From NCBI RefSeq assembly GCF_040096015.1, contig NZ_JBBMFO010000003.1:1-64000 (forward strand): DNA of 64,000 nucleotides, read 5' to 3'. The notes under the pieces are model-generated. The model was not told the DNA's origin and searched no databases. It saw only the letters and a list, made by a program, of their open reading frames with translations. The translations under genes were made by a program, and so were the position numbers. This stretch comes from Peptoniphilus_A hominis. Lineage in GTDB: Bacteria > Bacillota > Clostridia > Tissierellales > Peptoniphilaceae. Below are positions 34,356-42,964 of this stretch, one piece after another (within the stretch, counting starts at the first letter, position 1; each line of letters opens with the position of its first letter).

Positions 34356-34361
34356 TATACT

Positions 34362-34390
34362 ATGATAGCATCTAATATTATTTATGTCAA
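34362..34390 (-). promoter_or_regulatory. Promoter of the T-box leader
   Basis: TTGACA (34390-34385), 17-base spacer, TATCAT (34367-34362) on the minus strand. Bases 34391-34501 between it and the citF terminator show nothing further. Confidence 0.75.
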
Positions 34391-34501
34391 ATAATTTTAT
34401 TTTGCTTATGGATTTAAAATTTTTCAAGTAGCCCAAAATTTTTTCAGGGTCAAAATTTTTACCATGAATAAATTTTGAGACCAAGAACTTCTTATAAAAG
34501 T

Positions 34502-34528
34502 CAAAAAAAGAGAGACCGCAGCCTCTCT
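34502..34528 (-). terminator. Terminator of the citS-citDEF operon
   Basis: Minus-strand stem AGAGAGGC/GTCTCTCT (one G-U), loop TGCG, then TTTTTTT. Confidence 0.85.
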
Positions 34529-34553
34529 TAATAGTATAGTTAGATTTTTTACT

Positions 34554-36101
34554 TTAAGCTTCCTTTTTAATTACATCAATTATAGAACCATCTCTGTATT
34601 CTACAACTGCAACTACTTCATCAGAGAACTTAATTTCTTCAGGTTTACCTGTAAGTTTTTCTGCCATTTGTTGCAATTCTTTGATGTCTTTAATTTCAAG
34701 TCCAGCTTCTTCAAATTTTTCAATTAGGTCTTTTCTCTTTGGATTTACAGCAATGCCGTAGTCTGTACATACTACATCAACGGATTCGCCAGGTGTACAA
34801 ACTGTTGTAACCTTATCCATGATAATTGGATTTCTTGACCTTACAAGTGGTGCAAGGATAAGTGACATCTTTGCTCCAGGTGCAGTGTCTTGGTGTCCAC
34901 CAACTGCTTGGTTGATTACTCCATCTGATCTTGTCATTACATTGACATTGAAGTCTGTGTCGATTTCAAGTGCGCCAAGTAGTACAAAGTCAAGAGTGTT
35001 AACTGCTGGTGTTGGGTTGTTTGGATTTGCATAAGATGATGCTGTTTGTTCAAAGTGCTTTGGATTTTCGCGAATTGATCTTACTGCATCAAGGTCAAAG
35101 GATTGTGTATCGTAAATACCATCAATTAGACCTTCTTCAAGCATTGTCACCATATATCCAGTGATTCCACCAAGTGCCATTGAAGCTTTTATATTGTCCT
35201 TCTTCATTTCTTCACGAAGAAGTTTTGCCACTGCAAGTGTTGAACCTGCAGCTCCAGTTTGGAATCTAAAGCCATCTTTATAAAGTCCAGATGCCTTAAT
35301 TGCCTTTACAGCATTATTGGCAATCAATAAATCTCTTGGGTTGTCATTAAATCTAATTGAGCCAGAAACAATCCCCTTAGGGTCCCCTATTGCGTCAACT
35401 TCAACTACATAATCAACATACATCATGCCAATTGATGCAGGAATGTTAGGGAAAGGTACAAGATTATCTGTGATTGCAATTACGCAGTCAGCATACTGAG
35501 CGTCAACTATGGCATAGCCTAGTGAGCCACAAGCAGCTTTTCCTTCTCTACCATTCATGTTGCCGTATTCGTCACAAGATGGTGCAGCTAAAAAGGCTAC
35601 ATCAATGTGAAGTTCGCCATCTTCAATAGCTCTTGCACGGCCACCGTGAGAACGAATTATACATGGTTTTTTAAGGATTCCTTGTGAGATTTTTTCTCCA
35701 AGTTCTCCCCTAAGTCCTGATGATTGAATGCCAGTGATTACACCTTTTTCAATTAGCGGAATTAGTTTGTCGTGGCAAGGTGATAGTGATGATGGAGCAA
35801 GAGTTAGGTCCTTAATGCCCATATCAGCAATAACTTGCATAACCATATTTACAACATAGTCACCATTTCTTAGGTGGTGGTGGAAGGAAATTGTCATTCC
35901 ATCCTTAAGTCCACTTTTCTTTACAGCTTCTTCAATAGAGCCTAAAAGTTTACTTTCGTCTCTTCTTCCATATCTAATTTTGGGAGAAGCCTTTCTATCA
36001 GTTCTAAGATATTTGCCTTCGCCTTTAAAAGGAACAAGTTCGCCAATGCCTTCGAGGTATTCAGGGATATCTCTTCCTACTGCATTTTTATTATAGTTCA
36101 T
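34554..36101 (-). CDS. citF: Citrate lyase alpha subunit (citrate:acetyl-ACP transferase)
   Basis: Transfers the acetyl-ACP thioester to citrate during its anaerobic cleavage. About 515 residues from ATG 36101 (SD GGAGG, 6 bases); a TTG one codon upstream is less likely. Family segments: ISFHHHLRNGDYV, SSGLRGELGEKIS, RSHGGRARAIEDGE, GGHQDTAPGAK. It overlaps the end of citE by 11 bases and is the last gene of the operon. Confidence 0.96.
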   Translation of the reverse strand: MNYNKNAVGRDIPEYLEGIGELVPFKGEGKYLRTDRKASPKIRYGRRDESKLLGSIEEAVKKSGLKDGMTISFHHHLRNGDYVVNMVMQVIADMGIKDLTLAPSSLSPCHDKLIPLIEKGVITGIQSSGLRGELGEKISQGILKKPCIIRSHGGRARAIEDGELHIDVAFLAAPSCDEYGNMNGREGKAACGSLGYAIVDAQYADCVIAITDNLVPFPNIPASIGMMYVDYVVEVDAIGDPKGIVSGSIRFNDNPRDLLIANNAVKAIKASGLYKDGFRFQTGAAGSTLAVAKLLREEMKKDNIKASMALGGITGYMVTMLEEGLIDGIYDTQSFDLDAVRSIRENPKHFEQTASSYANPNNPTPAVNTLDFVLLGALEIDTDFNVNVMTRSDGVINQAVGGHQDTAPGAKMSLILAPLVRSRNPIIMDKVTTVCTPGESVDVVCTDYGIAVNPKRKDLIEKFEEAGLEIKDIKELQQMAEKLTGKPEEIKFSDEVVAVVEYRDGSIIDVIKKEA

Positions 36102-36990
36102 CAATATCCTCCTTCTTTAGCACTCCACTTGCTACTGCAAGGTCAAGAACTCTTTGTGCACCAGCAATAACTGGATAGTCAACCATTTTTCCGTCAACTG
36201 TAATAACTCCAGAGCCCTTTCTTTCAGCTTCCTTTGAACCTGCTATAATTCTTAGTGACTTAGTAATGTCTTTTTCAGTTGGTGTGTAAACTTCATTTAC
36301 AACAGCAATCTGTTTAGGGTGAATAACAGACTTGCCATCAAAGCCAAGGTCCTTAATAAATTGAACTTCTTCTCTAAAGGCATCCATGTCGCTTAAGTTT
36401 GTGTTAACTGTATCGAAACAAGCAATGCCTGCATTTCTTGCTGCAAGTACAATTTGACTTCTTGCTGCAAAAAGTTCCCAACCATGTTTAGACCTTTGTG
36501 TCTTTAAATTTGTAACATAGTCGGCAGCTCCAAGGGCAATACCCATCATTCTAGGTGATGCCTTTGCAATGTCAACTGCATTAATTACACCAGTTGGAGA
36601 TTCAATGGCAGCCATCATAAGAGTTCTTCCTTGGCATCCCATTTCTTCTTCTACTTCTGTAATAATTTCGTCTACATCTTTTACATCTTGTGCAGTTTCT
36701 GATTTTGGTAATCTAATTACATCTACTCCAGCTTTAACCACTGCCTTAATATCTTCACGTCCAAAAGGTGTGTCAAGGGCATTTATTCTTACAACAACTT
36801 CAGTTTTTCCGTAGTCTAAAGTTTTAAGTGCATTGTAAACTAAAAATCTTGCCGCATCTTTTTGATTGATACTCGTTGCATCTTCAAGGTCGATCATAAT
36901 TGAATCAGGGCCATAAATATGAGCATCAGTGATGTTAGCAGGGTTGTTACCTGGAAGAAACATCATTGTTCTTCTTAATCTCTCTTTCAA
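36091..36990 (-). CDS. citE: Citrate lyase beta subunit (citryl-ACP lyase)
   Basis: Splits citryl-ACP to oxaloacetate and acetyl-ACP. 299 residues with the TIM-barrel signature RLRRTMMFLPGNNP, MIDLEDA (Mg2+ site), RINALDTPFG and AAIESPTGV. Starts at TTG 36990, with SD GGAG overlapping the end of citD four bases upstream. Confidence 0.96.
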   Translation of the reverse strand: MKERLRRTMMFLPGNNPANITDAHIYGPDSIMIDLEDATSINQKDAARFLVYNALKTLDYGKTEVVVRINALDTPFGREDIKAVVKAGVDVIRLPKSETAQDVKDVDEIITEVEEEMGCQGRTLMMAAIESPTGVINAVDIAKASPRMMGIALGAADYVTNLKTQRSKHGWELFAARSQIVLAARNAGIACFDTVNTNLSDMDAFREEVQFIKDLGFDGKSVIHPKQIAVVNEVYTPTEKDITKSLRIIAGSKEAERKGSGVITVDGKMVDYPVIAGAQRVLDLAVASGVLKKEDIDEL

Positions 36991-36994
36991 AATA

Positions 36995-37276
36995 TCAGCT
37001 CCAATTATATTCTGTACTTTCAGCTGCTCTAAAGCATGCTGCTTCTACTCTTGCTTTAATAGTGTAGTCCAAGGCTCCCTTGTCTACAGCAGTAACTTTT
37101 GCATTTTCTACCTTTAATTCTTCTAAGGTATCTCTAATAACTTTTTCAATTTGTTTGCCAAATTGTTTTTTCACTGAACTTTCAAGTTCAATGGAAATGC
37201 CTTCGCCGTTGTCAACTGTTATTAAAATATCATTTGACTCAAGAGTTCCAGCCATTGCTTCTTTTTTTAGTTTCAA
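36995..37276 (-). CDS. citD: Citrate lyase acyl carrier protein (gamma subunit)
   Basis: 93 residues. Carries the 2'-(5''-phosphoribosyl)-3'-dephospho-CoA group on Ser14 (AGTLESNDILI). Lies between the transporter (14 bases) and citE. The prosthetic group would be made and attached by the distant citG and citX genes. Confidence 0.95.
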   Translation of the reverse strand: MKLKKEAMAGTLESNDILITVDNGEGISIELESSVKKQFGKQIEKVIRDTLEELKVENAKVTAVDKGALDYTIKARVEAACFRAAESTEYNWS

Positions 37277-37290
37277 AAATATCCCTCCTA

Positions 37291-38580
37291 CTACATGAGC
37301 GTTCCAAAGAGTATTGATCCTATAACAAGTATAATACCTCCGCCAAGTCTTGATGAAAGTTGTGCATAAGAAATTAAATCCATTCTGTCAGCTGCTCCAA
37401 GAACTGCCAAGTCTCCAGATCCACCTCTGTTTGCCATACAAAGTCCTGCAGTAACAGCAGAGTCAACAAAGAAGAATCCTACAAGGTGTCCAACAAGTCC
37501 TGAACCAATAACAGCACCAACAACAATTAAAAATGACATAACAACATTTCCAAAAGTGATAGCGTCTCTTAGTTCAACTAAGTCAGTTTCAACACCAACC
37601 CCAACCATAATTAAGATTACAATGTTTTTTGTGAAGAAAGATTGAACTTCCTTAGCAGCTTGTCTAAGTGGTCCAGGAACAATTCCAAGTCCATTAGCAA
37701 GAGCAACAATAATAATCATAAAAGCAAAGGGATGAATTGGCACTGAAGGAACTAGTGGATCCCAAACTTTATCTGCGATTAGTCTTCCTAGTTGGTAGAA
37801 AGTAAGAGCCATTAAAATTGCTCCAGCGTAGTCCTTTAATTGTGTAGTGAACTTTTCTTCATTTTGTTCAATTTCAGGAGCTGATCTCATAAGAGTTTTC
37901 TTATCTCCTGTAAGGCCTGGCTTACTGCTTCCAATCTTATTTAAAATACCACCTGCAATAATAGCAAAGATATTTGCAATTGTAAGAATTGAAATAGCAA
38001 AACCATAGTAGTTTGCAGCAGCATCTCCTGTAACTCTTTCATAAATTTGACTTAGAGGAACTGCACCTGCACCGTTACCTCCACCCATTACTGGAAGAAC
38101 ATACTTTAAAACAGTTTCAGATGGAGAAACTCCAAAGAAAAATCCCCCAATAATGCCAAGAATGGCAGCACCTAAAACTCCACCAAGGATTGCTGGAATA
38201 TATCCTGCAAAAGACTTGATCATAAGATCTCTATTAAGTCCTAGAAGTGAACCAGAGATAAGCATTATGATAAAGAAGTTTAATAGTCCCATAGGCTTTG
38301 AGTTAACAGATGAAATAAGTTCTACATATTCTTCTGGTATAACATTTAGATAAACTAAAACTGCTGTACCCAAGAAGGCAAGAACAAGTCCACCACCAAC
38401 ATAAGTATTCCAGATTGGAATAATCTCTCCAATTTCATATAAAATAATACCTATTGCGAACATAAGGGCAACGCCGCCCGCTAAATCTTTTGACAAAACT
38501 CCCGTGTATGTTGCTATGAAAACAATTATTGCTAAAACCAATAACATTGGAAGGTTAAGTCCAAAATATTTTTTCTTCAT
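37291..38580 (-). CDS. citS: 2-hydroxycarboxylate (citrate/malate) transporter, 2HCT family
   Basis: 429 residues, about eleven membrane segments. The two re-entrant loops of the 2HCT family are visible as MGGGNGAGAVPLS and NRGGSGDLAVLGA. Members take up citrate or malate, often with Na+. First gene of the transporter-citD-citE-citF operon, so citrate is the likely substrate; the exact ion and exchange mode are open. Confidence 0.92.
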   Translation of the reverse strand: MKKKYFGLNLPMLLVLAIIVFIATYTGVLSKDLAGGVALMFAIGIILYEIGEIIPIWNTYVGGGLVLAFLGTAVLVYLNVIPEEYVELISSVNSKPMGLLNFFIIMLISGSLLGLNRDLMIKSFAGYIPAILGGVLGAAILGIIGGFFFGVSPSETVLKYVLPVMGGGNGAGAVPLSQIYERVTGDAAANYYGFAISILTIANIFAIIAGGILNKIGSSKPGLTGDKKTLMRSAPEIEQNEEKFTTQLKDYAGAILMALTFYQLGRLIADKVWDPLVPSVPIHPFAFMIIIVALANGLGIVPGPLRQAAKEVQSFFTKNIVILIMVGVGVETDLVELRDAITFGNVVMSFLIVVGAVIGSGLVGHLVGFFFVDSAVTAGLCMANRGGSGDLAVLGAADRMDLISYAQLSSRLGGGIILVIGSILFGTLM

Positions 38581-38608
38581 AGAAAAAACCTCCTTTACAT
38601 TTACTTTT

Positions 38609-38638
38609 ATAATACCCTAAAAACTCATTGTTACGCAA
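38609..38638 (-). promoter_or_regulatory. Probable promoter of the citS-citDEF operon
   Basis: TTGCGT (38638-38633), 18-base spacer, TATTAT (38614-38609) on the minus strand. Confidence 0.5.
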
Positions 38639-38662
38639 TAAGATAAAGCCTATTTCTCGCAG

Positions 38663-38706
38663 TTTGCAGCAAATGTTATGTTGTAGGTCCAACAAAATTA
38701 TTTTGT
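38663..38706. promoter_or_regulatory. Cluster of palindromes upstream of the citS operon
   Basis: Three adjoining symmetric elements: TTTGCAGCAAA (38663-38673), TTGTAGGTCCAACAA (38681-38695, contains T-N11-A) and ACAAAATTATTTTGT (38692-38706, perfect). They lie about 60-100 bases upstream of the predicted start and are candidate regulator sites. Which protein binds is not shown. Confidence 0.4.
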
Positions 38707-38851
38707 GACAACGCTTTTAAAATAGCAATTAATTTTGAAAAAATAAGGTCATTGCTTGCTTTTCTTTAAATTTATTAGCTTAATATATTGAATTAATTTT
38801 ACTTTGAAAAACAAGAAGTACTTTAATAAAAACAGTCCTTTAAAATTAAAT

Positions 38852-39769
38852 TTATTTAAAAAACTTTTTTACCTCATCTATAAAAACTTTAGTAGCTTGG
38901 GACTTGTATATATCTGGGATTGTTAGAATTGCAGTGTACCAAATATTTTCTTCTGTCCCAGATAAATTAAAGCTGTCATAATTTTTATCTTGGCTAAAGA
39001 TGTTTAAATAGTCCTTGGGTATTATAGTAATCCCCATTCCATTGGCAGCAAGTCTTTTTGCAGTTTCAAAGTTTTTTGTAGTAAAGACGACATCTGGGCT
39101 TATACCATAAGATTTTATCGTTCTGTCTTGAACTTTTCTTATGCCCTTATTAATATCTAGAAGAATAAATTTTTCTCCCTCAAGATCTCTCAAATCCACA
39201 TAACTTTTTCCATCTTTAACTTTTATTTTGTATGAATCTTTTAAATAAGCTTTTGGAGTTACTAAGAGAAATTCGTCTTCCTTGAGGATTTCATAATTTA
39301 TTTTCTCATTCATTTCCTTTTTATGAACATGAGTAAGTGCAAAATCAACATTTCCACCTAGTACCAAGTTTTCAAGTACTCTTGTGTTCTCTTCTCTAAT
39401 AATAATTTCGATATTCGGATAATTTTTGTTAAAATCTGGTAGAACATTGGGTAGAATATTCATTCCCATATATCTGGCAATGCCTATGACTAGCCTCCCT
39501 GCCTTTAATTCATTTATGTGAGTTATTTCAGACTTGAAGTCACTGTAAATATCGAGGATTTCCTTTGCCATAAGATAATATTTTTCTCCTGCATAGGTTA
39601 ATTTCATTCCCCTTGGTTCCCGAATAAATAAATGAGTGCCTAATTCTCTTTCTATCCTTTGAAGAGATTGACTAAGACTTGGCTGGGCAATAAAAAGCTC
39701 CTCTGCCGCCTTGGAAATTGACTTAGTGTCAGCTATAGTTTTAATATAAAGTAATTCTCTATCGTTCAT
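38852..39769 (-). CDS. LysR-family transcriptional regulator, probably of citrate genes
   Basis: 305 residues: N-terminal winged helix-turn-helix (about 1-60; SISKAAEELFIAQPSLSQSLQRIERELG) and a periplasmic-binding-like effector domain (about 90-300). It lies between the citrate lyase operon and a divergent citrate transporter gene, with a LysR-type T-N11-A box overlapping its own SD region. The context suggests control of both by citrate or a related acid; the effector is inferred. Confidence 0.88.
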   Translation of the reverse strand: MNDRELLYIKTIADTKSISKAAEELFIAQPSLSQSLQRIERELGTHLFIREPRGMKLTYAGEKYYLMAKEILDIYSDFKSEITHINELKAGRLVIGIARYMGMNILPNVLPDFNKNYPNIEIIIREENTRVLENLVLGGNVDFALTHVHKKEMNEKINYEILKEDEFLLVTPKAYLKDSYKIKVKDGKSYVDLRDLEGEKFILLDINKGIRKVQDRTIKSYGISPDVVFTTKNFETAKRLAANGMGITIIPKDYLNIFSQDKNYDSFNLSGTEENIWYTAILTIPDIYKSQATKVFIDEVKKFFK

Positions 39770-39780
39770 AATCCACTCCC

Positions 39781-39795
39781 ATAGTTAAAAACTAT
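39781..39795. promoter_or_regulatory. LysR-type operator in the lysR-citM divergent promoter
   Basis: Perfect inverted repeat ATAGTT-AAA-AACTAT containing T-N11-A. Its centre is about 65 bases upstream of the predicted citM transcription start and 12-26 bases before the regulator's ATG, the classic activation and autorepression geometry. Confidence 0.65.
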
Positions 39796-39817
39796 ATGAC
39801 CTATTTTTAATTCATAT

Positions 39818-39846
39818 TTGTTATATAGCCTCTTTAGTACGATAAT
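39818..39846 (+). promoter_or_regulatory. Promoter of the CitMHS transporter gene
   Basis: TTGTTA (39818-39823), 17-base spacer, GATAAT (39841-39846). Confidence 0.55.
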
Positions 39847-39896
39847 ATTTTATATATATGAAGACTTTATGTCAATTACATAACGGGAGGTAAATT

Positions 39897-41195
39897 ATGT
39901 TATCATTAGTAGGTTTTTTATTAGTTTTAGCAATTATAGTTTTGCTATTAAAAGGAAAGATGAGTCCCATTGTTGTTCTTGTTTTGGTTCCTAGTTTAGC
40001 TGCTCTTTTAATTGGAACTAATATTGCCGATCTTAAAGAAATGATTGGCGAAGGTATGAAAACAGTTTCTAACAACTCTATTTTATTTATTTTCTCCATT
40101 ATATTCTTCTGCATTATGAGTGATGTTGGAGTATTTGATGTCATAGTAGATAAACTTGTTGCTATGGCGGGAGAAAATGTTATTGCAATCACAGTTGCAA
40201 CAGGAATAATAGGTATAATAGCTCACCTTGACGGTGCTACAGCAACAACTGTACTTATTACTATCCCAACAATGTATCCTATATACAAGAGAATGGGAAT
40301 AAGACCTCAAGTTTTACTTTGTTTAACTGCTTGTTCCATGGGTGTTATGAACCTTTTACCATGGGGTGGACCTGTCGCAAGAGCTGCAACAGTTCTTGGT
40401 GTTGATGCAACTGGACTTTGGTTAAAATTAATACCAATTCAAATCTTTGGTATAGTTTCTACAATAACTTTGGCTGTTATCCTCGGTACCATAGAGAAGA
40501 AAAGAGGGGCAGGAACAACTTTGAAGATTGACTCTTCAGTTGTTGAAAAGACTAAAGAAGAACTTGACCCAAGATTTAAGAAGCTTCTCCCATTAAATAT
40601 TATTTTAACTATTGCTGTAATTGGTCTTTTAATGGTCGATGTCCTTCAATCTTACTATGTATTTATGATTGGGCTATCTCTTGCTCTTTGCATTAACTAT
40701 CCTAGTCTTAAGGCACAGAATGAAAAAATTAAGGAGCACGCTGCATCTGCTTTAACTATCTCCGCAACAATTTTATCAGCAGGTATTATGGTCGGTATAA
40801 TGGACGGAACTGGAATGATTGAAGCAATGGCAATTACTCTTACAAATATTATTCCTAGTGCCCTTGGCAGATTTACTCACCTAATCTTTGGATTCCTAGC
40901 ACTTCCTATGGGAATGTTAGTAGGTACTGATGCATACTTCTTTGGACTAATGCCACCAATTATTGAAGTTGGAAAGGCTTTTGGCGTAGAAGGAATAAAC
41001 ACAGCTATGGCTATGTTAATTGGAAAGAACGTATCCCTAATGATATCTCCACTTGTTCCTGCAACTTATCTTGCACTTGGACTAGTTGAAGATCTAGAAT
41101 TAAAGGACCACATCAAGTTCTCTTTCAAATATCTATACCCTGTATCCGTTTTAATGGTTATAGCTGGTCTAGTATTTGGAATAATACATCTATAA
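39897..41195 (+). CDS. CitMHS-family citrate transporter
   Basis: 432 residues, about twelve membrane segments, with family segments AHLDGATATTVLITIPTM, MGVMNLLPWGGPVARA and GTDAYFFGLMPP. Characterised members import metal-citrate complexes with protons. SD GGGAGG. Divergent from the LysR gene and on the opposite strand to the 2HCT carrier, giving the cell two citrate uptake systems. Confidence 0.9.
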   Translation: MLSLVGFLLVLAIIVLLLKGKMSPIVVLVLVPSLAALLIGTNIADLKEMIGEGMKTVSNNSILFIFSIIFFCIMSDVGVFDVIVDKLVAMAGENVIAITVATGIIGIIAHLDGATATTVLITIPTMYPIYKRMGIRPQVLLCLTACSMGVMNLLPWGGPVARAATVLGVDATGLWLKLIPIQIFGIVSTITLAVILGTIEKKRGAGTTLKIDSSVVEKTKEELDPRFKKLLPLNIILTIAVIGLLMVDVLQSYYVFMIGLSLALCINYPSLKAQNEKIKEHAASALTISATILSAGIMVGIMDGTGMIEAMAITLTNIIPSALGRFTHLIFGFLALPMGMLVGTDAYFFGLMPPIIEVGKAFGVEGINTAMAMLIGKNVSLMISPLVPATYLALGLVEDLELKDHIKFSFKYLYPVSVLMVIAGLVFGIIHL

Positions 41196-41207
41196 AGTTA
41201 AGATTAA

Positions 41208-41232
41208 AAGCCGGCTTAGAGCCGGTTTTTTT
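41208..41232 (+). terminator. Terminator of the CitMHS gene
   Basis: AAGCCGGCT-TAG-AGCCGGTTT with one G-U pair, then TTTTT. Confidence 0.85.
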
Positions 41233-41349
41233 GTACCCTTCTTTTCTATTATCTTGCTTTTCTATATGGGAATTCTTTTTGGTTTTACAATTCATGCTTT
41301 TTTTATAATTAATAAACATTTCATAACACAAATCCTTTTTCATTGACAA

Positions 41350-41434
41350 TAAAAAAAGAGCAAGCTTTTAATAATAATCCCAAGAGTTAGATTTAAAAAC
41401 TAACTCTTGGAGGTCAGTTAACCTTGCCTGCTCT
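41350..41434 (-). terminator. Large branched 3' structure and terminator of icd
   Basis: On the minus strand an outer stem (GAGCAGGCAAG near 41433-41423 with CTTGCTCT at 41364-41357, bulged) encloses a perfect 11-bp hairpin CCAAGAGTTAG/CTAACTCTTGG (41410-41380); seven T follow. It is longer than the other terminators here. Confidence 0.6.
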
Positions 41435-41440
41435 CATAAT

Positions 41441-42628
41441 TTATAGAGACTTGTCTAAAAATTCTTTTACCTTTTCTATAAATTCAATGTAATTTACTTT
41501 TACGTAATCTTTTTTATTATAACTTGATATTAAATCGCCTGTTATAAATCCATTTTCTATAGTGGCTCTAACAGCTTTCTTTAATTTTACACCAAATTCT
41601 TCTAATTCTTTATTTCCATCAAGTTGGCCCCTCTTTTCAATGCCAGACGCCCAAGTAAATATTAGTGCAACTGAGTTTGTGGAAGTGATCTCACCCTCTT
41701 GATACCTTCTGTAGTGATCCGTTACTGTTCCATGTGCTGCTTCATATAGATAAGTTCCATTTCCAATTATCGAAGATTCCATCAGTGATAGTGATCCATA
41801 AACTGCAGAAATCATATCACTCATTACATCGCCGTCATAATTTTTTAGAGTCCAAAGAATGTTACCCTTTGATTTCATTATTTGTGCTATGGCATTATCG
41901 ATTAAGTAATAATTGTAAACTAATCCATTCTTTTCGAATTCTTTTCTATATTCTTCAAAAGTTTCGTTAAATATTTCTTTAAAAACAGAATCATAACCTG
42001 GAACTACTGTGTCCTTAGTTGAAAAAATTAAATTCATCTTTTTTTCAAGTGCATATTTAAAACACTCATGTGCAAAATATTTTATTGACTCAACTTTGTT
42101 ATATTGAGTTAAAAATATTGCATCGTAATCCGGTTTATATGAATATTTATTTTCTCCATTAATTGAAACATTTAATTCTTCGCCTTTTTTTAGGCTAAAA
42201 GATTTTGAAACATAAATATCTCCAAAGGAATGCCTTGCTATTGCTATTGGTTCCTTCCATGTTGGGATTAAAATGTCCAAACAATCAAAGGTAATAGGTT
42301 CTCTAAACATTACTCCGTCAAGATATGCTCTTATTGTAGCATTTGGCGATGGATAGATTTTTTTTAGGTCAAATTCCTTTACTCTGTCTTCGTTGGCTGT
42401 TATAGTAGCACACTTAACGCCTACCTTGTGTTTTTCTACAGCCTTTGCTGAATCAAGTGTAACCTCGTCATCAGTGTCATTTCTATTTTCCATTGATAAA
42501 TCATAGTAGTCAACTTTTAAATCAATGTAGGGTTCAAGTAATTCTTTTTTTATATCTTTCCAGATGACCCTAGTCATCTCATCTCCATCCATTTCAACTA
42601 TTGGATTTTCCATTTTAATTTTTTCCAA
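41441..42628 (-). CDS. icd: NADP-dependent isocitrate dehydrogenase, eukaryotic-type (homodimeric)
   Basis: Oxidises isocitrate to 2-oxoglutarate. About 395 residues from TTG 42628, with SD AGAGGTG 6 bases upstream; this gives the normal N-terminus EKIKMENPIVEMDGDEMTR. The sequence is of the subfamily seen in eukaryotes and some bacteria: SPNATIRAYLDGVMFREPI, YNKVESIKYFAHECFKYAL, AAHGTVTDHYRRYQEGE. A longer frame upstream is non-coding and runs through the citX remnant. Near citrate uptake genes, it could feed citrate carbon to glutamate, but needs an aconitase not seen here. Confidence 0.93.
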   Translation of the reverse strand: MEKIKMENPIVEMDGDEMTRVIWKDIKKELLEPYIDLKVDYYDLSMENRNDTDDEVTLDSAKAVEKHKVGVKCATITANEDRVKEFDLKKIYPSPNATIRAYLDGVMFREPITFDCLDILIPTWKEPIAIARHSFGDIYVSKSFSLKKGEELNVSINGENKYSYKPDYDAIFLTQYNKVESIKYFAHECFKYALEKKMNLIFSTKDTVVPGYDSVFKEIFNETFEEYRKEFEKNGLVYNYYLIDNAIAQIMKSKGNILWTLKNYDGDVMSDMISAVYGSLSLMESSIIGNGTYLYEAAHGTVTDHYRRYQEGEITSTNSVALIFTWASGIEKRGQLDGNKELEEFGVKLKKAVRATIENGFITGDLISSYNKKDYVKVNYIEFIEKVKEFLDKSL

Positions 42629-42694
42629 AATATTCACCTCTTGTAAAAATTCTATCAAAACACCCCTTATAAAACTAATATTAAAAAACAAGTG

Positions 42695-42713
42695 TAGGTA
42701 TAGAGTATGCCTA
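42695..42713. promoter_or_regulatory. Imperfect palindrome upstream of icd
   Basis: TAGGTATA-GAG-TATGCCTA (one mismatch), 67 bases before the icd start codon. Candidate operator only. Confidence 0.3.
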
Positions 42714-42718
42714 TATGT

Positions 42719-42805
42719 ATTTTTATTCCTTTGTAAATTTTCCTTCTTCATCAAATACTACAAGTTATTCCATTTCTATTTTGGGTTGTTATTTTCTTGA
42801 AAATA
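42719..42805 (-). pseudogene. Decayed citX fragment upstream of icd
   Basis: The minus strand aligns with the middle of the intact citX (about 44626-44710): the intact copy encodes FEEYQNLKTGMEYLAVIDDEGKFIKE, in two parts here FQENNNPK-stop and, after a 1-base shift, ME-stop-LVVFDEEGKFTKE-stop. DNA identity is high over about 50 bases (GATGAAGAAGGAAAATTTAC against GATGATGAAGGAAAATTTAT). Stops and the frameshift show it is dead. The rest of 42629-42964 holds no other gene. Confidence 0.75.
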
Positions 42806-42964
42806 TTTTTCTCTTTTTTTGTATTTATTAGCTTATTTTGTGGCATAAGTTTCTTAAATCACTTATACTAATATCTGGGCTTTAGTGTTTATTTTTCTAT
42901 TAATGCCCTTGAGTCTGGTAAAATAATTATTTACATAAATAAGATAAATTTTAAGGAGAATTTA

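Noticed and set aside
41158..41349. Minus-strand frame of 63 codons between the CitMHS gene and icd
   Set aside because: No SD, crosses the CitMHS terminator and has no recognisable composition of a protein.
42629..42754. N-terminal extension of isocitrate dehydrogenase by 42 residues
   Set aside because: The extension has no SD at its start, no match to the family and runs through the citX remnant; TTG 42628 has a good SD and gives the normal length.
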